This document shows positions 17,501 through 27,149 of a DNA stretch of 64,000 nt, in pieces (the first letter of the stretch is position 1; each line of letters starts with the position of its first letter). The DNA is taken from the NCBI RefSeq assembly GCF_008728965.1, contig NZ_VSMC01000016.1, positions 1 to 64,000 on the forward strand, in the 5' to 3' direction. Below the pieces are notes generated by a model. The model did no database searches, had not been told where the DNA came from, and saw only the letters and a list, made by a program, of their open reading frames with translations. This DNA is from Heminiphilus faecis. GTDB lineage: Bacteria > Bacteroidota > Bacteroidia > Bacteroidales > Muribaculaceae. The position numbers and the translations under genes are program-made.

Positions 17501-20500
17501 TACTTTGATGTCGTGACCATTCTCATCCTTGCCTATTGACTTCTTGATGTCGGGCACTGTGTTGTGCAGGGCGTGTTTGAGAAGGCTCATGCCGTCATAT
17601 ACACGATAGTAGCCTCTGACACAGAACTCCTCCCATATCTTCATATTCTTGCGGCGTGCGTCACAAGAATACTCATCCATTGATGAAGAATAGGCAATTT
17701 TCACATCAGTACCATAGAGATGACTCATGTAGGCCGAGTAAATGCCTGTCGGTATCCAGCGTTCACCGAAGTTGAAGTCCAGTTCATCGAAAGTAATCTT
17801 TCGTGGAATGGCTTCCTCCAACGCTTTCAACGAGTCTTTGGAAATTTCGATGAACGGTTCTATGCCGTCATAACCGGGGAAATTCTCGATGCGTTTTTCC
17901 TCACGGTCAATCCATGCCTTGATGTCCTCCGCTTTCTGAACCACATTTCCGGCGATGAAGCGGTCGGCAATCTCATACTTCTCCACAAGTGGATTGTAAT
18001 AGATGTGACCTTTGAGAGCATCAAGCAAATCCCATTCATATTCACCGACAATGGATCCGGCAGTCTTGTCAATGCCGAGAAGGTCTGCCATGTAGTCCAT
18101 ATTGACCTCGCCGTATTTATTGAGCGAAGCCATAAGAGCGTCCTGCGGCATCTCAACCGATGTAATTTCATCCTGTGAGAATGAGACCGGATGGTCGAAA
18201 ATATCAGCCTTTACGAATACACCATTTTCTCCACGTTCAAGGGCAAGAGCGTCGCGACCGTTGGCATCCATGAGAATGAACTTGACATTCTGTTTCTCAT
18301 TAAGGTTGCCATACTTATCCACGAACTCATCGTAGTAGTCATTGAGGTGTTGACGCAACTCGGTTGAAGCCTCATGCGTCTCGGCCTCGAAGTTGTAGAG
18401 CTGCTGATACGTTTCAGAGAGGGTAACATATAGCATTGCTCTTTTCTCCTGCTCTGGTTTGAGTGACAGCGGCGAGAAAGTCGCGCCATTCTTGCGAACC
18501 TCCGAGAGAAAACCGACCTGCCCCTTGTCAACGACCATAGAACCGTTGTGGTGGAAGAACTGAATATCCTCCGAGAAAGGACGGGGAGACATATCAAGTT
18601 TTGCCGGTTTGGGAGCTTCTGTAGCTACTCTTGGCTTCGGGACAAAATCACCTTTTGATATTTCGATAATAGTGCCGTCTTCGGTGATTGTCTCTTTCTT
18701 GGCCGCTTCCATTGCCTGACGTTCAGCCTCCATTTCTGCGAGTTGACGATGGGCGATGCTCATCATCGTCTCGTAGAAGCCATTGATGGGAGGATTGGTT
18801 TCCCAATCAAGAGATCCGTAAAATTCCAACTCCTTTTCAGAGAGCGGACGGAATTTCTTTGCCTGAGTGTCGGTTATCGTAACCGTTGGCTTTGGCTTTT
18901 CTTCCGGCTGTGCAGGTTTTGGTTGACGTTGTGGCTTGCCGATAGGCTCCAGTTCTCCGAAAAGATTGTAGGCGAACAAACGAGGGTCAGGATTATCATT
19001 GTAATCCGGGCTACCAGATGTTTCTATTTCCTTATCGGATGGTATTGGGGTTGGAGGTGGCGTTGGATCATCATCCTTTGGTGCAGGAGAAGGTTCTGGC
19101 GGTTCTGGCTTGGGAGGGTCAGGTTTCGGCTGATTCTCTGGCTTCGGAGTGTCGCGCTTCACCGTCTTTTTCTTCATCTTCGGGTCTTCCAACTGCTCAC
19201 ATATAGCGACGCGGTTGCCGGCTCTGACCAGTTTGGGCAGATACACATCGAGAGCATGGTGCGGAAATCCTGCCAACTCTATGCTACTCTTGTCACCATC
19301 CATACGGCGAGTAAGGGTAATTCCCAAAACCTCCGACGCTTTGACCGCATCCACACCCATGCACTCGTAGAAGTCACCGACACGGAAAAGAAGAATGGCA
19401 TCAGGGTGTTTCTTCTTCATCTCCCGATATTGCTGCATCAACGGAGTATCCGCTATACGCTTCGGTTTTTCGACCTTATTTTCAGAGGTTCGTTTTACAG
19501 GTTTAGGCGATGGCGGTTCAGGTGTTGGCGGCGTAAGACTCCTATTATTATAGAAGTCCAGATTCAGACGCAGTTTCAGCGACTCATCGAGTGCCGTTCG
19601 CATATCGCTGGCGATACCATCAACCCCGCCCTCATGCTTGTAGATGATAGCCGGTTTGCCGAACTGGTCAGTGCCGACCTTTGCCTCAGTGCAGATAACG
19701 TTCTGAGGGAATGCCGCAAAATATTTGTTGTTGGGAGCTTTTGTCTCACGGTCAACAATCGACTGGATAAAAAATTCCTCATCAGCCGACAACGCCTTCT
19801 TGTTGGTATGCTTCTGAAGAATAATCAAATCAGACCCGGCATCAGTTCCGGCATTGTCTGAAAAGGTATTGTTCGGCAGACGGAAAGCTCCCACAAGGTC
19901 AGCACGACGCATCATCTCCATGCGCACAAAGGGGCTGGCGGCATTCATCACCCCTTGCGAGGCTATGAAAGCGACAATTCCACCCTCATGTACGGAGTCG
20001 AGCGACTTCAAAAAGAAGTAATTGTGAATAGCCTTAGTTGACTGACGGTAGGCAATCTCTTTGCTTGTCGCATATCGAGGGTCGGCAACCGCAAAGTCCC
20101 CAAAAGGAATATTGGAGGCTGCCACATCGAAATATCCCTCAAAATCAGGATCAATCTTCTCAAATCCCTTTATTTCGGCTGAGATTGAGGGATGCAGAGC
20201 CGATAATATTTTGCCTGTCAGCAAATCCTTTTCAAATGCCAGAGTCTCTGCTCCGGGGTAGTGTTGCAGAAATGAATCAACGAAAGCGCCTTGTCCGGCA
20301 GACGGTTCAAGAAAACTGCCAACTTTTACACCACGCTCCTTCATTGTATCAGCCAAAGCATCAATCACCGGCGAAGGTGTATAGAATGCCGTCAGAACAG
20401 ACGCTTTCAGCGAGTCCATATAGGCGGCAAACTCCTTGTCATTCTTGGAATAGTCGTGGATAAGGCGGCGAAGTTCAACGGTTGGCGCAAACAATTCAAT

Positions 20501-20698
20501 GTCAGATTTGCTCCATTTGGCTGCATCGGCAAGTTCATTAGCATCGTTGAGTATGCACTTCAACCCACCGAATCCGGCATATCTGCCCAGCGCCTCGCGC
20601 TCAGCGGCGGTGGGCGGTCGCTTCTCGACACCGAGACGAAACGCGACGCGAATAGCCTCAATGTTGTTGCGCATTGTTTGCAACCTGTTATAAGCCAT
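14555..20698 (-). CDS. Giant methyltransferase / MutS-I / SNF2-like helicase protein
   Basis: A 2,047-residue protein typical of Bacteroidetes ICEs. Residues about 30-290 form an N6-adenine-methyltransferase-like domain (SAM motif EPSAGQGAF, catalytic-type motif SNIPFG). Residues about 415-510 match the mismatch-recognition domain I of MutS ([16 protein letters not shown], then [10 protein letters not shown]). A Pro-rich linker (about 515-620) and a long middle region follow. Residues about 1140-1700 hold a superfamily 2 helicase (Walker [20 protein letters not shown], and a C-terminal [14 protein letters not shown]). The end is coiled coil. I chose the ATG at 20698 ([17 protein letters not shown]), which gives an 11-base overlap with the DUF1896 gene. 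Its role, perhaps protecting incoming DNA, is not established. Confidence 0.85.
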   Translation of the reverse strand: MAYNRLQTMRNNIEAIRVAFRLGVEKRPPTAAEREALGRYAGFGGLKCILNDANELADAAKWSKSDIELFAPTVELRRLIHDYSKNDKEFAAYMDSLKASVLTAFYTPSPVIDALADTMKERGVKVGSFLEPSAGQGAFVDSFLQHYPGAETLAFEKDLLTGKILSALHPSISAEIKGFEKIDPDFEGYFDVAASNIPFGDFAVADPRYATSKEIAYRQSTKAIHNYFFLKSLDSVHEGGIVAFIASQGVMNAASPFVRMEMMRRADLVGAFRLPNNTFSDNAGTDAGSDLIILQKHTNKKALSADEEFFIQSIVDRETKAPNNKYFAAFPQNVICTEAKVGTDQFGKPAIIYKHEGGVDGIASDMRTALDESLKLRLNLDFYNNRSLTPPTPEPPSPKPVKRTSENKVEKPKRIADTPLMQQYREMKKKHPDAILLFRVGDFYECMGVDAVKASEVLGITLTRRMDGDKSSIELAGFPHHALDVYLPKLVRAGNRVAICEQLEDPKMKKKTVKRDTPKPENQPKPDPPKPEPPEPSPAPKDDDPTPPPTPIPSDKEIETSGSPDYNDNPDPRLFAYNLFGELEPIGKPQRQPKPAQPEEKPKPTVTITDTQAKKFRPLSEKELEFYGSLDWETNPPINGFYETMMSIAHRQLAEMEAERQAMEAAKKETITEDGTIIEISKGDFVPKPRVATEAPKPAKLDMSPRPFSEDIQFFHHNGSMVVDKGQVGFLSEVRKNGATFSPLSLKPEQEKRAMLYVTLSETYQQLYNFEAETHEASTELRQHLNDYYDEFVDKYGNLNEKQNVKFILMDANGRDALALERGENGVFVKADIFDHPVSFSQDEITSVEMPQDALMASLNKYGEVNMDYMADLLGIDKTAGSIVGEYEWDLLDALKGHIYYNPLVEKYEIADRFIAGNVVQKAEDIKAWIDREEKRIENFPGYDGIEPFIEISKDSLKALEEAIPRKITFDELDFNFGERWIPTGIYSAYMSHLYGTDVKIAYSSSMDEYSCDARRKNMKIWEEFCVRGYYRVYDGMSLLKHALHNTVPDIKKSIGKDENGHDIKVPDSEAIQLANTKIDEIRNGFSEWLDAQSPEFKDRLVDLYNSKFNCYVRPHYNGAHQTFPDLNMKLLGDRYGIGSIYQSQKDCIWMLKQNGGGICDHEVGTGKTLIMCIAAHEMKRLGLANKPMIIGMKANVAEIAMTYQTAYPNARILYADEKSFKADNRVAFFNQIKTNDYDCVIMSHDQFGKIPQSPEMQQQILQAELDTVEENLEVIKQQGHDISRGMLKGLIKRKENLTAKIATIQYQMEQNKDSVVDFKQMGIDHIFVDESQNFKNLMFNTRHDRVAGLGNSEGSQRALNLLYAIRTIQERNGKDLGATFLSGTTISNSLTELYLLFKYLRPKELERQEIRCFDAWAAIFAKKTTDFEFNVTNNLVQKERFRYFIKVPELAAFYNEITDYRTAEDVGVDRPMKNEILHNIPPTKEQEVFIQKLMEFAKSGDATILGRAPLSDTEEKAKMLIATDYARKMALDMRMIDPSYSDDPNNKASHCAKMISQYYHKYDEQRGTQFVFSDLGTYKPGEWNFYSEVKRKLIEDYGIPPHEIRFIQECKTERSRKAVIQATNDGDVRVLFGSTSMLGTGVNAQKRCVAIHHTDTPWRPSDLEQRNGRGVRAGNEIAKLYADNKVDVIIYAVEKSLDSYKFNLLHCKATFIAQLKSGALGARTIDEGAMDEKSGMNFSEYMAILSGNTDLLDKAKLEKRIASLESERKSFGKGRADAEFRLSTISHDIQNNEAAMERMKADYEKYSSVVQRDKDGNPVNNLTVDGCKFKDEQNMGVHLQGLAQRTDTHGQYQRVGEVYGFPISIISEHTLIDGREGVQNRFVVEGSYKYKYNNGFIAMSDTHAACMNFVNALEKIPGIVEQYEERTAKLKADVPILEGIVAKQWGKEEELKQLKSELASLDRKITAELKPSDTEEAARAKVVTPTKGNGELLDEPAPSQSQDSKKSMVAEPTTIYKEREPLSSRIIIGGCGITPPGGFRAAGPKL

Positions 20699-21143
20699 AC
20701 TCCTCAAAGAATAAGGTAATACGGCCAATAACCGTCAGTCGGAATACTTCTCCTTCGGTAGTGTTGAAGAACTCTTCGCCAAGAGTAATTCCTTTGAACT
20801 CCTCTTTCAACTCATCAATGAACGTGAAAGTCCAGAACTCAATGGATTCATCTTCAAGTGAGATGTTGTCTTGAAACTCATCAAGCAACAGGCCGCTGAT
20901 GAAATCGTAAGGTGACATTTCAAATCCGGCATAAAGTGCCGCCATTGCTTTTTCATTGGAAATATACCACTCGTCACCGGCAAGGCGGGATTCAACGAAA
21001 ACATCGTATGCGTGTTCCGTGCGTGTGGCAATAAACAGATCATCCTCTGCTTCCGGAAATCTATGCTCTGAAAGGTACCGGCGGAGAAAAAGGTTGTAGT
21101 AGTCGAGGTCATATCCCCGGCTGTCAAAATGGTTATTTGTCAT
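20688..21143 (-). CDS. DUF1896 family protein
   Basis: A 151-residue acidic protein starting [20 protein letters not shown] and containing the pattern of DUF1896: a helical N-terminus, [14 protein letters not shown], then a segment close to [18 protein letters not shown]. The family is found almost only in Bacteroidetes mobile elements beside the large helicase protein, with unknown function. Acidity suggests a partner or DNA-mimic role, but this is speculation. A longer reading frame extends upstream to 21209 into the coupling-protein gene. The ATG at 21143 leaves a 22-base gap and fits the family start. Confidence 0.75.
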   Translation of the reverse strand: MTNNHFDSRGYDLDYYNLFLRRYLSEHRFPEAEDDLFIATRTEHAYDVFVESRLAGDEWYISNEKAMAALYAGFEMSPYDFISGLLLDEFQDNISLEDESIEFWTFTFIDELKEEFKGITLGEEFFNTTEGEVFRLTVIGRITLFFEEYGL

Positions 21144-21165
21144 CAATAAACTTCGATTGATGTTT

Positions 21166-23166
21166 TCAACCCTTCTGTTGGAGAAGGTGTCGCAATTTAG
21201 GGTCAGCATCTATGCGGGCAATCTCATTGTCAACTATATCCCGCACGTCCTGCTTGATTTGGTCGTAGTTCGCCTGAATGTCGGCTTTCATCTTGTGCTT
21301 ATCCTCCGAGGCATCTTTGAAATCGGTCAGGATTGGAATCGGCACATATTTTTTCATTTCGGCATCGACTTTTTTACTGTCCACGACAATCTCTGCGTGA
21401 AAAATCTTCTGGTCAATGCGTTGGTCGATGTTGTCGGAAACCGCTCCGACAAATATTCCCTGTGTCAATGTGGAAATCTTGCTCGGTGGAATAAGCGAAT
21501 CCATCTGCGTGTTGAATGAGTGGCTTACATCCTGACGATTGATTGATATTGACTGCCGCTTCTGCAACACCTTTCCAAACCGTTCCGACAATGTTTTGGC
21601 GGTCGAGCCTACTACTTGCCCGGAGAAGATATTGCCGACGGTATTCATCACGACCGCCGCCTCCGGCTTCCCATAATCACGTTCCAACTGTGAGAAATCC
21701 TGAAAACCGAGGCACACGGCAACCTTATTGCTTCGTGCAGTGGCAATTAGATTATCCAAGCCCTTGAAGTATATCGTGGGAAGCTCATCTATTATGACAC
21801 CGGACTTCAACATTCCTTTCTTATTGATTAGTTTCACGATTCTCGAATTGTAAAGTCCGAGAGCCGCGCCATAGATATTCTGACGGTCAGGATTGTTGCC
21901 GACGCATAGAATCTTCGGCTCTTTCGGGTTGTTGATGTCAAGAGTGAAGTCATTGCCCGTCATTACCCAATAGAGCTGTGGCGAAATCATACGAGAGAGA
22001 GGTATTTTTGCCGAGGCAATCTGACCTGCAAGCTGCTCCGCTGCTCCTCCGAGCCAAGCATCCATGAATGGTGACAGATAGTTTTCCAAGTCCGGATAGC
22101 TGGTTAGAATCGGAAAAATATCCTCATATCTGCGGCACAAAAACTCAATAGCATGAGGGAACGTGCAATATTGTCCACCTTTGTAGATTCGCAAAAACCA
22201 GATGATAGCCGCGAACAATACAATCGGAGATTCGACAAAAAAGTCTCCCTGTTTTTGCACCCACGACTTATTAAGGTTGAGCATTATGGTATATGCGCTC
22301 TCATAGGCATCGGCAATATCCGACATGAAATCGGGATGAATTGGATTGCAACGGTGGCTGCGCTCCGGATCATCAAAGTTTATCATGTAGAATTTTGGCT
22401 CAACATCTCCGTACTTGTCAAGGTGGTTCAACAGGTGGTTGAAAGCGATGGTACTGAGGTCGGGACTCTTGAAATCATAGACATAAAGCGAGTACCCTTT
22501 CTCAATCATCTGTTTTATGAAGTTATTGACAACGGCGTATGACTTACCGGAACCGGGAGTGCCGAGTACGATTGTCGCTCTGAAAGGATTGACAATGTTT
22601 ATCCACCCCTCGTTCCACCGTTTTTTGTAGTAGAATTTTGTGGGAAGGTTTATGGAATAGTCATTCGTAAGCAGGCGTGTTTCCTGCTGAAATGATTCAT
22701 TCTCATCGTTGAAACGGTCGTCCATCATGTTATTTTTCAACATTCGGCTCATCCATATTCCTCCCAAAAGGAGGCAAACATATCCGGCAACTGTGGTCAC
22801 GATGTAAGTAATTTGCCAACCTAAACTCATCATCCACCAGTTTAGAAGAAACAGGACACCACCAATGCCAATGATTATCCAAATCTGCCGCCACTTGATT
22901 TTCTCATCCTTGACACCTTTTGTTCCGAAACAAGAGAGAGCCAACAATAGAAGGGCCCACCATTTGGCGTTCCATAGATTGTTGTAAAGACCTCCTGCTT
23001 CATTCAGACCGTTCAGAATTTTCATAGTCTGGGCATGGAATACCCAATCACCGATAAGGTTATGGCAGTACCAATAAATTTGTGTGACCACAACGAGGAT
23101 GCTAAGGCCACGGATTAAATCCATGATTTTAGCCAATGCCCGCAGGTCGTCCTCTTGCTGAGACAT
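21166..23166 (-). CDS. Type IV coupling protein (VirD4/TraG family)
   Basis: A 666-residue inner-membrane ATPase that brings the relaxase-DNA complex to the mating channel. Several hydrophobic segments occupy residues about 15-135. The ATPase domain has Walker A VLGTPGSGKSYAVV (residue about 200) and Walker B GVIIDELPTIYF (about 425), with the conserved GFQDFSQLERDYG after it. It follows the relaxase gene by 15 bases, as in other mob modules of Bacteroidetes ICEs (MobC in CTnDOT naming). The ATG at 23166 is preferred over a TTG four codons upstream. Confidence 0.92.
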   Translation of the reverse strand: MSQQEDDLRALAKIMDLIRGLSILVVVTQIYWYCHNLIGDWVFHAQTMKILNGLNEAGGLYNNLWNAKWWALLLLALSCFGTKGVKDEKIKWRQIWIIIGIGGVLFLLNWWMMSLGWQITYIVTTVAGYVCLLLGGIWMSRMLKNNMMDDRFNDENESFQQETRLLTNDYSINLPTKFYYKKRWNEGWINIVNPFRATIVLGTPGSGKSYAVVNNFIKQMIEKGYSLYVYDFKSPDLSTIAFNHLLNHLDKYGDVEPKFYMINFDDPERSHRCNPIHPDFMSDIADAYESAYTIMLNLNKSWVQKQGDFFVESPIVLFAAIIWFLRIYKGGQYCTFPHAIEFLCRRYEDIFPILTSYPDLENYLSPFMDAWLGGAAEQLAGQIASAKIPLSRMISPQLYWVMTGNDFTLDINNPKEPKILCVGNNPDRQNIYGAALGLYNSRIVKLINKKGMLKSGVIIDELPTIYFKGLDNLIATARSNKVAVCLGFQDFSQLERDYGKPEAAVVMNTVGNIFSGQVVGSTAKTLSERFGKVLQKRQSISINRQDVSHSFNTQMDSLIPPSKISTLTQGIFVGAVSDNIDQRIDQKIFHAEIVVDSKKVDAEMKKYVPIPILTDFKDASEDKHKMKADIQANYDQIKQDVRDIVDNEIARIDADPKLRHLLQQKG

Positions 23167-23181
23167 TTTTATATACAATAT

Positions 23182-24462
23182 TTAGAATTTCGGTCGTTGA
23201 CCGCGCTTCTTCCGCTTCATGCGGCGTTTGAAATCCTCCTCATCAGCGTCAACTGTCGGACTGAGCTGAAACAGATCAAGACCGGGGAGTGAGTAATCAT
23301 AGTCGTTACCGCTATCCTGAGGCTGTTGAGTAGGAGCCGAGTTGGTTGATGTCTGCTGCTCTTGATTTGTTTCATTATCCGGATTTGTCGGTTCAACAAT
23401 ATCAGGAGTCCGGCTAACCTCATTATCTCCGGAGAATCGTTCATTAAGAGCATTGGCGGCAAATTCCCTGCCAAGGCGAGAGCCATTCAGTACGGTATGC
23501 GTATCATGGTCTATGAATGTTGCGCCATAGATTCGACCCTCATCGGTATATCTCAATACAAGGTCGATGTTGCGCTCTTTCAGTGTAGCAATAAATTCTT
23601 CCTTACTGTGAGATTCATTCAGGGACTGAGCAACTCGCCTTCTTGTCTTTGCAACTGCCTCATGAGTTATATTCTGTTCGGAACGGTTGATTTTTTCGTG
23701 GACTGCATTAAGGCTTGAGAACTTACCGAGGCGTGAAGCCTTGAACGGGTTGCCAATCTTTCTTCCGTTTTCATCCAGCACGGAATAAACTAACCCATGA
23801 TACTCCCTGCCATTAACTCTGCCGTTGGTTTCTTCTGAGGTCAAACCATAGAGCGACAACACAGCGTTGTATTCTCCCATTGTCTGAAATGAGTAACGGC
23901 TCATTATGAGCTTGACGGTGTTGGCAACCTGACGCTTTACATCACCGGCATTACAGTCAACTTTCTTTAATGGAGTATCCGGATTCAAACGCTGACGCTC
24001 TGCCTTACGGAGATTATATTTCTCCTCAATTTCGGTAGTTGCCTTTTTACTTCGCCGATGGATAAAATCCATGTTGAGTCGCTTTCCCTGTTCATCTACA
24101 TTGACCGTCACGATATGGATATGGTGTCGTTCAATATCAGTGTGCTTATAAATTATGTAGGGCTGCTCACCGAATCCGAGTTTGTTGAGATACTCGCGGG
24201 CAATGTTAGCGAGGTCAGAATCAGACAGAACATCATCAGGATGCGGATTGAGGGAGATATGGAGAACCGGTTTCTTTGTGCGTCCGGCCTTCGGCATATA
24301 ATTTTTGAAATCCTCCACCATTTCCGAAATGCCGATTTTTCCGTCAGGTGGCACATAAATCTTGTTAGTAGAGAGTACGCGACCCTCCTCCTTGTTGATT
24401 TTCTCGCCGTTGTATGAGAGTGCGCCATACAGACTGCTGCCTACTGAGATTTTTGCGACCAT
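23182..24462 (-). CDS. Relaxase (mobilisation nuclease)
   Basis: A 426-residue MOB relaxase that would nick the element at oriT and lead the strand into the recipient. The relaxase domain spans residues about 1-260. The metal-binding His cluster reads IERHHIHIVTVNV, preceded by PVLHISLNPHPDD. The candidate active Tyr lies in the N-terminal part (SLYGALSYNGEK). A Gln/Asn-rich tail (about 340-395) is followed by a basic C-terminus (RRMKRKKRGQRPKF). It overlaps the MobA-like gene by 22 bases and corresponds to MobB/BmgA-type proteins of Bacteroides elements. Confidence 0.92.
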   Translation of the reverse strand: MVAKISVGSSLYGALSYNGEKINKEEGRVLSTNKIYVPPDGKIGISEMVEDFKNYMPKAGRTKKPVLHISLNPHPDDVLSDSDLANIAREYLNKLGFGEQPYIIYKHTDIERHHIHIVTVNVDEQGKRLNMDFIHRRSKKATTEIEEKYNLRKAERQRLNPDTPLKKVDCNAGDVKRQVANTVKLIMSRYSFQTMGEYNAVLSLYGLTSEETNGRVNGREYHGLVYSVLDENGRKIGNPFKASRLGKFSSLNAVHEKINRSEQNITHEAVAKTRRRVAQSLNESHSKEEFIATLKERNIDLVLRYTDEGRIYGATFIDHDTHTVLNGSRLGREFAANALNERFSGDNEVSRTPDIVEPTNPDNETNQEQQTSTNSAPTQQPQDSGNDYDYSLPGLDLFQLSPTVDADEEDFKRRMKRKKRGQRPKF

Positions 24463-24866
24463 TGGTTGCGCATATCCTCAGTAAGTGCAAGTACTTTGGC
24501 GGTGACAGCCGCCAGTTCCTTCGTTTCCTTTTCAAGACGGTAGAGCAACGTCATTGCCTTTTTCTCGGAGAATCCTGCTTTGAGTTCCCTCACCACGATG
24601 TTGTAGTTGACGCCGATGTTACGGTATTCGGCAAACAGAGCTGAAAGTTTGGTGAGATAATCGAGCATTGTCTTGTCGATTTTATGCACCTTGAAAGTCT
24701 TTCCAAAGACCAGCCCCTTGATGAAAGTAGCCTTGACGCTCTCTCCGGCAAGCTCCATCATACGGATAAGTTTGTCAAATTCGAGGTCATCGAAGCGTAG
24801 CATTACGCAGTTGTGGCAACGGTTGGCGACCGTTGGACGCCCTCCTTTGTTGAAATTTTCTGCCAT
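24441..24866 (-). CDS. MobA-like relaxosome accessory protein
   Basis: A 141-residue protein beginning MAENFNKGGRPTVANRCHNC, then MLRFDDLEFDKLIRMMELAG, a ribbon-helix-helix-like DNA-binding part, and a helical C-terminal half with coiled-coil character. Proteins of this layout (MobA/MobC, BfmA-like) bind oriT and help the relaxase nick. The frame stays open to an ATG at 25130 next to a good promoter, which would give 229 residues. I prefer the short form because the intervening 260 bases contain two perfect hairpins and encode no recognisable sequence. Confidence 0.75.
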   Translation of the reverse strand: MAENFNKGGRPTVANRCHNCVMLRFDDLEFDKLIRMMELAGESVKATFIKGLVFGKTFKVHKIDKTMLDYLTKLSALFAEYRNIGVNYNIVVRELKAGFSEKKAMTLLYRLEKETKELAAVTAKVLALTEDMRNQWSQKSQ

Positions 24867-25139
24867 AACAGAACGGGATTGAAAGTGACGCATGGCGTTT
24901 TTGTAGCCAACGGCAGGTCTATTCAAGGTAAATGCGACTTCGGAGCATTTACCCAACATTGCAAGGTCGTTTTGTGGATACCCGGTAACCCAAAACCTTT
25001 TCAGTAACTGAAAAGACACCTTGCTATGTTCTTGTGAACATCCGATATAATATAAGGAAGTGGATTTTGGTTGATGTATATCAGAATCCGTGTTTTTCAT
25101 TCGCTCCTGCCTGATTTTCGGCTTCGTCATGCGCTATTG
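24867..25139. other. Candidate oriT / leader with two perfect hairpins
   Basis: Between the mob promoter and the MobA-like start are two inverted repeats. GGTAAATGC/GCATTTACC lies at 24927-24935 and 24945-24953 (9-base loop), and CTTTTCAG/CTGAAAAG at 24997-25004 and 25008-25015 (3-base loop). The sequence between them contains the short repeat GGTAACCC. A hairpin-rich leader just upstream of relaxosome genes is where oriT sits in many mobilisable elements. A nic site cannot be identified from sequence alone. The same stretch could also encode an N-terminal extension of the MobA-like protein. Confidence 0.45.
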
Positions 25140-25145
25140 CTCCTA

Positions 25146-25178
25146 CAAAGATACGACATGGGAACCCCGAAATGCAAA
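25146..25178 (-). promoter_or_regulatory. Promoter of the mob operon
   Basis: On the minus strand TTTG (25178-25175), 21 bases, then TATCTTTG (25153-25146) make a consensus Bacteroidetes promoter reading into the MobA-like, relaxase and coupling-protein genes. Confidence 0.7.
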
Positions 25179-25380
25179 TTTTTGACCCTCTTGGAAGCAC
25201 TTTTTTGAAAAAGCCAAGGATTTTGGTTTGGCACGTTGATACCGGAGCCGCCATAGCCATGTTCAATTATTGCGGTCAAATACGGCCATTTCCAGACCAA
25301 ATGCGGACAGCCCTCCGTCACATTAGAAAATATTGGGAAATATGTATAATGATACAGTTAAAGAGATTTTCATAGTTCAA

Positions 25381-25700
25381 TACCTATGTTAATAAAAATA
25401 CCGATGTCGTGAGATATATACTTTGTACTATCTCAATGTATCAATAGAAATATTATTCTAATTATCTGCATAGAGATTAGTATGTGTATTTATTGTCATA
25501 GATAGAATGATGTTTCTATTTATCCCTAATACTATCGTTCTATCGTAGTATCTATTTATGTTTATTTGGTGTAGTAGATGTATCGCTATTTCTATCTATA
25601 TTCAGTTCTATCTATATAGAAATATATTTCTCTTAATATTTAGGATATAGGTCTATATGTCTATAAGGACATAGGGACTTATGGACGTTGGAAGTTGTGT
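25381..25700. other. AT-rich TCTAT-repeat region
   Basis: This gene-free stretch between the divergent mob and tra operons is strongly AT-rich. It carries many TATCTAT/TCTATTT words and a 14-base palindrome, AGAAATATATTTCT, at 25618-25631. Such DNA melts and bends easily and could belong to oriT, a replication origin or a partition site. There is no direct evidence for any of these. Confidence 0.4.
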
Positions 25701-25757
25701 GAGGAGTCACCATGCTTTAACCGCACCTGAACATAATGATTGACTTCAAGAGTATGT

Positions 25758-25895
25758 GGCCAAATGCGGCCATTTCTATACTTTGTGCGTCCAAGGGTCT
25801 TGAAAATTTGGAAATCGCTGAGCTGTTGTTGTAATTTTGCATCGCATTCCAGCTGACGAAAACTCCTGTGCGTTCAAGTTAATGGTTATAGGAAC
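25758..25895 (+). repeat. 138-bp direct repeat, copy 1, with internal promoter
   Basis: This is the first of two 138-base imperfect copies, from GGCCAAATGCGG to TAATGGTTATAGGAAC. It contains a promoter, TTTG at 25807-25810, 21 bases, TAATTTTG at 25832-25839. A weaker match to its first part, with GGTCAAATACGGCC and ACCAAATGCGGAC, lies near 25275-25310. It is upstream of the transfer operon. Confidence 0.75.
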
Positions 25896-25974
25896 AGCGA
25901 CAGCAAGACCTCTGAATCTGAAATGCACCCCCTTCTCATAAAAGATTCGGGTTAAGGATATATCACGAGTACCC

Positions 25975-26112
25975 GGCCAAATGCGGTCATATCTATACTT
26001 TGTGCGTCCAAGACCCTCGAAATTTTGGAAAACGCTTACCTTGTGTTGTAACTTTGCAGAGCATTCCGGTTGACAGAATCCCCTGAACGTTCAAGTTAAT
26101 GGTTATAGGAAC
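25975..26112 (+). repeat. 138-bp direct repeat, copy 2, with internal promoter
   Basis: The second copy has the same length and ends. It contains TTTG at 26024-26027, 21 bases, TAACTTTG at 26049-26056, with identical spacing to copy 1. It is the nearest good promoter to parA/traA, which would give a leader of about 320 bases. The 271 bases from 26113 to 26383 hold no other gene that I can support. Confidence 0.75.
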
Positions 26113-26383
26113 GACTCCAGCGCGATTCATGATTCTTGAAATGCGACACAATATACAATTCACACGGCCGATGCTATGGCTGTGATTGGTGCCCGCTGAG
26201 TTCAAAACAGTTACCCTATGGGACTGCACGTCAGGGCTATTTAAGCCATTTGTAAGGCTGACTTCCAATACATTTTATTATTACGCTGTGACACAGACGG
26301 TAGTGTGGAATCCAATTACCCGGATTGAATTCCCCGCTGTCGCCCAAGGCCCGTGTTGTGTCTTAACCTCTATTCAAAAATGA

Positions 26384-27139
26384 ATGAAAGAACCCAAATT
26401 CGTCGCTTTCTCCACCCAAAAGGGAGGAGCAGGCAAAACTACCCTTACGGTCACGGTAGCGAGCTACCTGTATTACTGCAAGGGTCTGAAAGTTCTCGTT
26501 GTTGACTGCGACTATCCGCAGTACAGCATCGACGAAATGCGCAAGCGAGAGAAGATGCTTCTTGACCTGAGTCCCTCGTTCAAGAAAACATTCTCCGACA
26601 CACTCGTCCGAACCAAGCTGAAACCATTCCCTGTTCTGGTATGCCCTCCGGAGGAAGCCATGTCAAAAGTCAAGGAGCTGGTTGAAAGTGGCGACGACAT
26701 CGACATCGTGTTTTTCGACCTCCCCGGCACAGTGAATAACCGTGGCGTGGTAACAGTGGCCAACTGCATGGACATGATTGTCGTACCAATCTCCGCCGAC
26801 AAGGTGGTATTGGAGAGTTCGCTCGCTTATGCACTCAAATTACAGGAATGGCTCACGACCGGCAAATCCCAGCTGAAGGGTGTTCACATGCTCTGGAATA
26901 TGACCGATGCCCGTGAGAAAACCGACTTATACGACCGCTATGAGAAACTCTTCGATGAACTGGGTCTGCCGACCCTCAGCACAAAAGTTCCCGACACGAA
27001 GAAGTATCGCCGCGAAGGTTCGGAAACGCTTGAAAGGGCTGTTTTCAGGTCCACGATCATGCCTCCGGACAAGGCGCTGCTCAAAGGGACGAGGTTACAG
27101 GAACTTGCAGAGGAATTCCTCAAGGTTGTCAACCTGTGA
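26384..27139 (+). CDS. traA: ParA-type ATPase, TraA
   Basis: A 251-residue ParA/Soj-family ATPase with the deviant Walker A KGGAGKTTLTVTVASY (residues about 13-28), VVDCDYPQYSI and IDIVFFDLPGTVNN. It opens the transfer operon as TraA does in CTnDOT-type elements. Its role could be partition of the excised circle or positioning of the transfer machinery. No ParB gene is seen, and the two DUF3408 proteins that follow may act as its DNA-binding partners. It is 10 bases from the next gene. Confidence 0.9.
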   Translation: MKEPKFVAFSTQKGGAGKTTLTVTVASYLYYCKGLKVLVVDCDYPQYSIDEMRKREKMLLDLSPSFKKTFSDTLVRTKLKPFPVLVCPPEEAMSKVKELVESGDDIDIVFFDLPGTVNNRGVVTVANCMDMIVVPISADKVVLESSLAYALKLQEWLTTGKSQLKGVHMLWNMTDAREKTDLYDRYEKLFDELGLPTLSTKVPDTKKYRREGSETLERAVFRSTIMPPDKALLKGTRLQELAEEFLKVVNL

Positions 27140-27149
27140 TGTCTGACCT

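Noticed and set aside
18743-19861. 372-residue Arg/Trp-rich open frame on the plus strand
   Set aside because: Its odd composition is explained by the antisense of the Pro/Lys-rich linker of the giant helicase protein.
25381-26383. CRISPR-like array
   Set aside because: There are only two long copies of a 138-base repeat with no short regular spacers and no cas genes.
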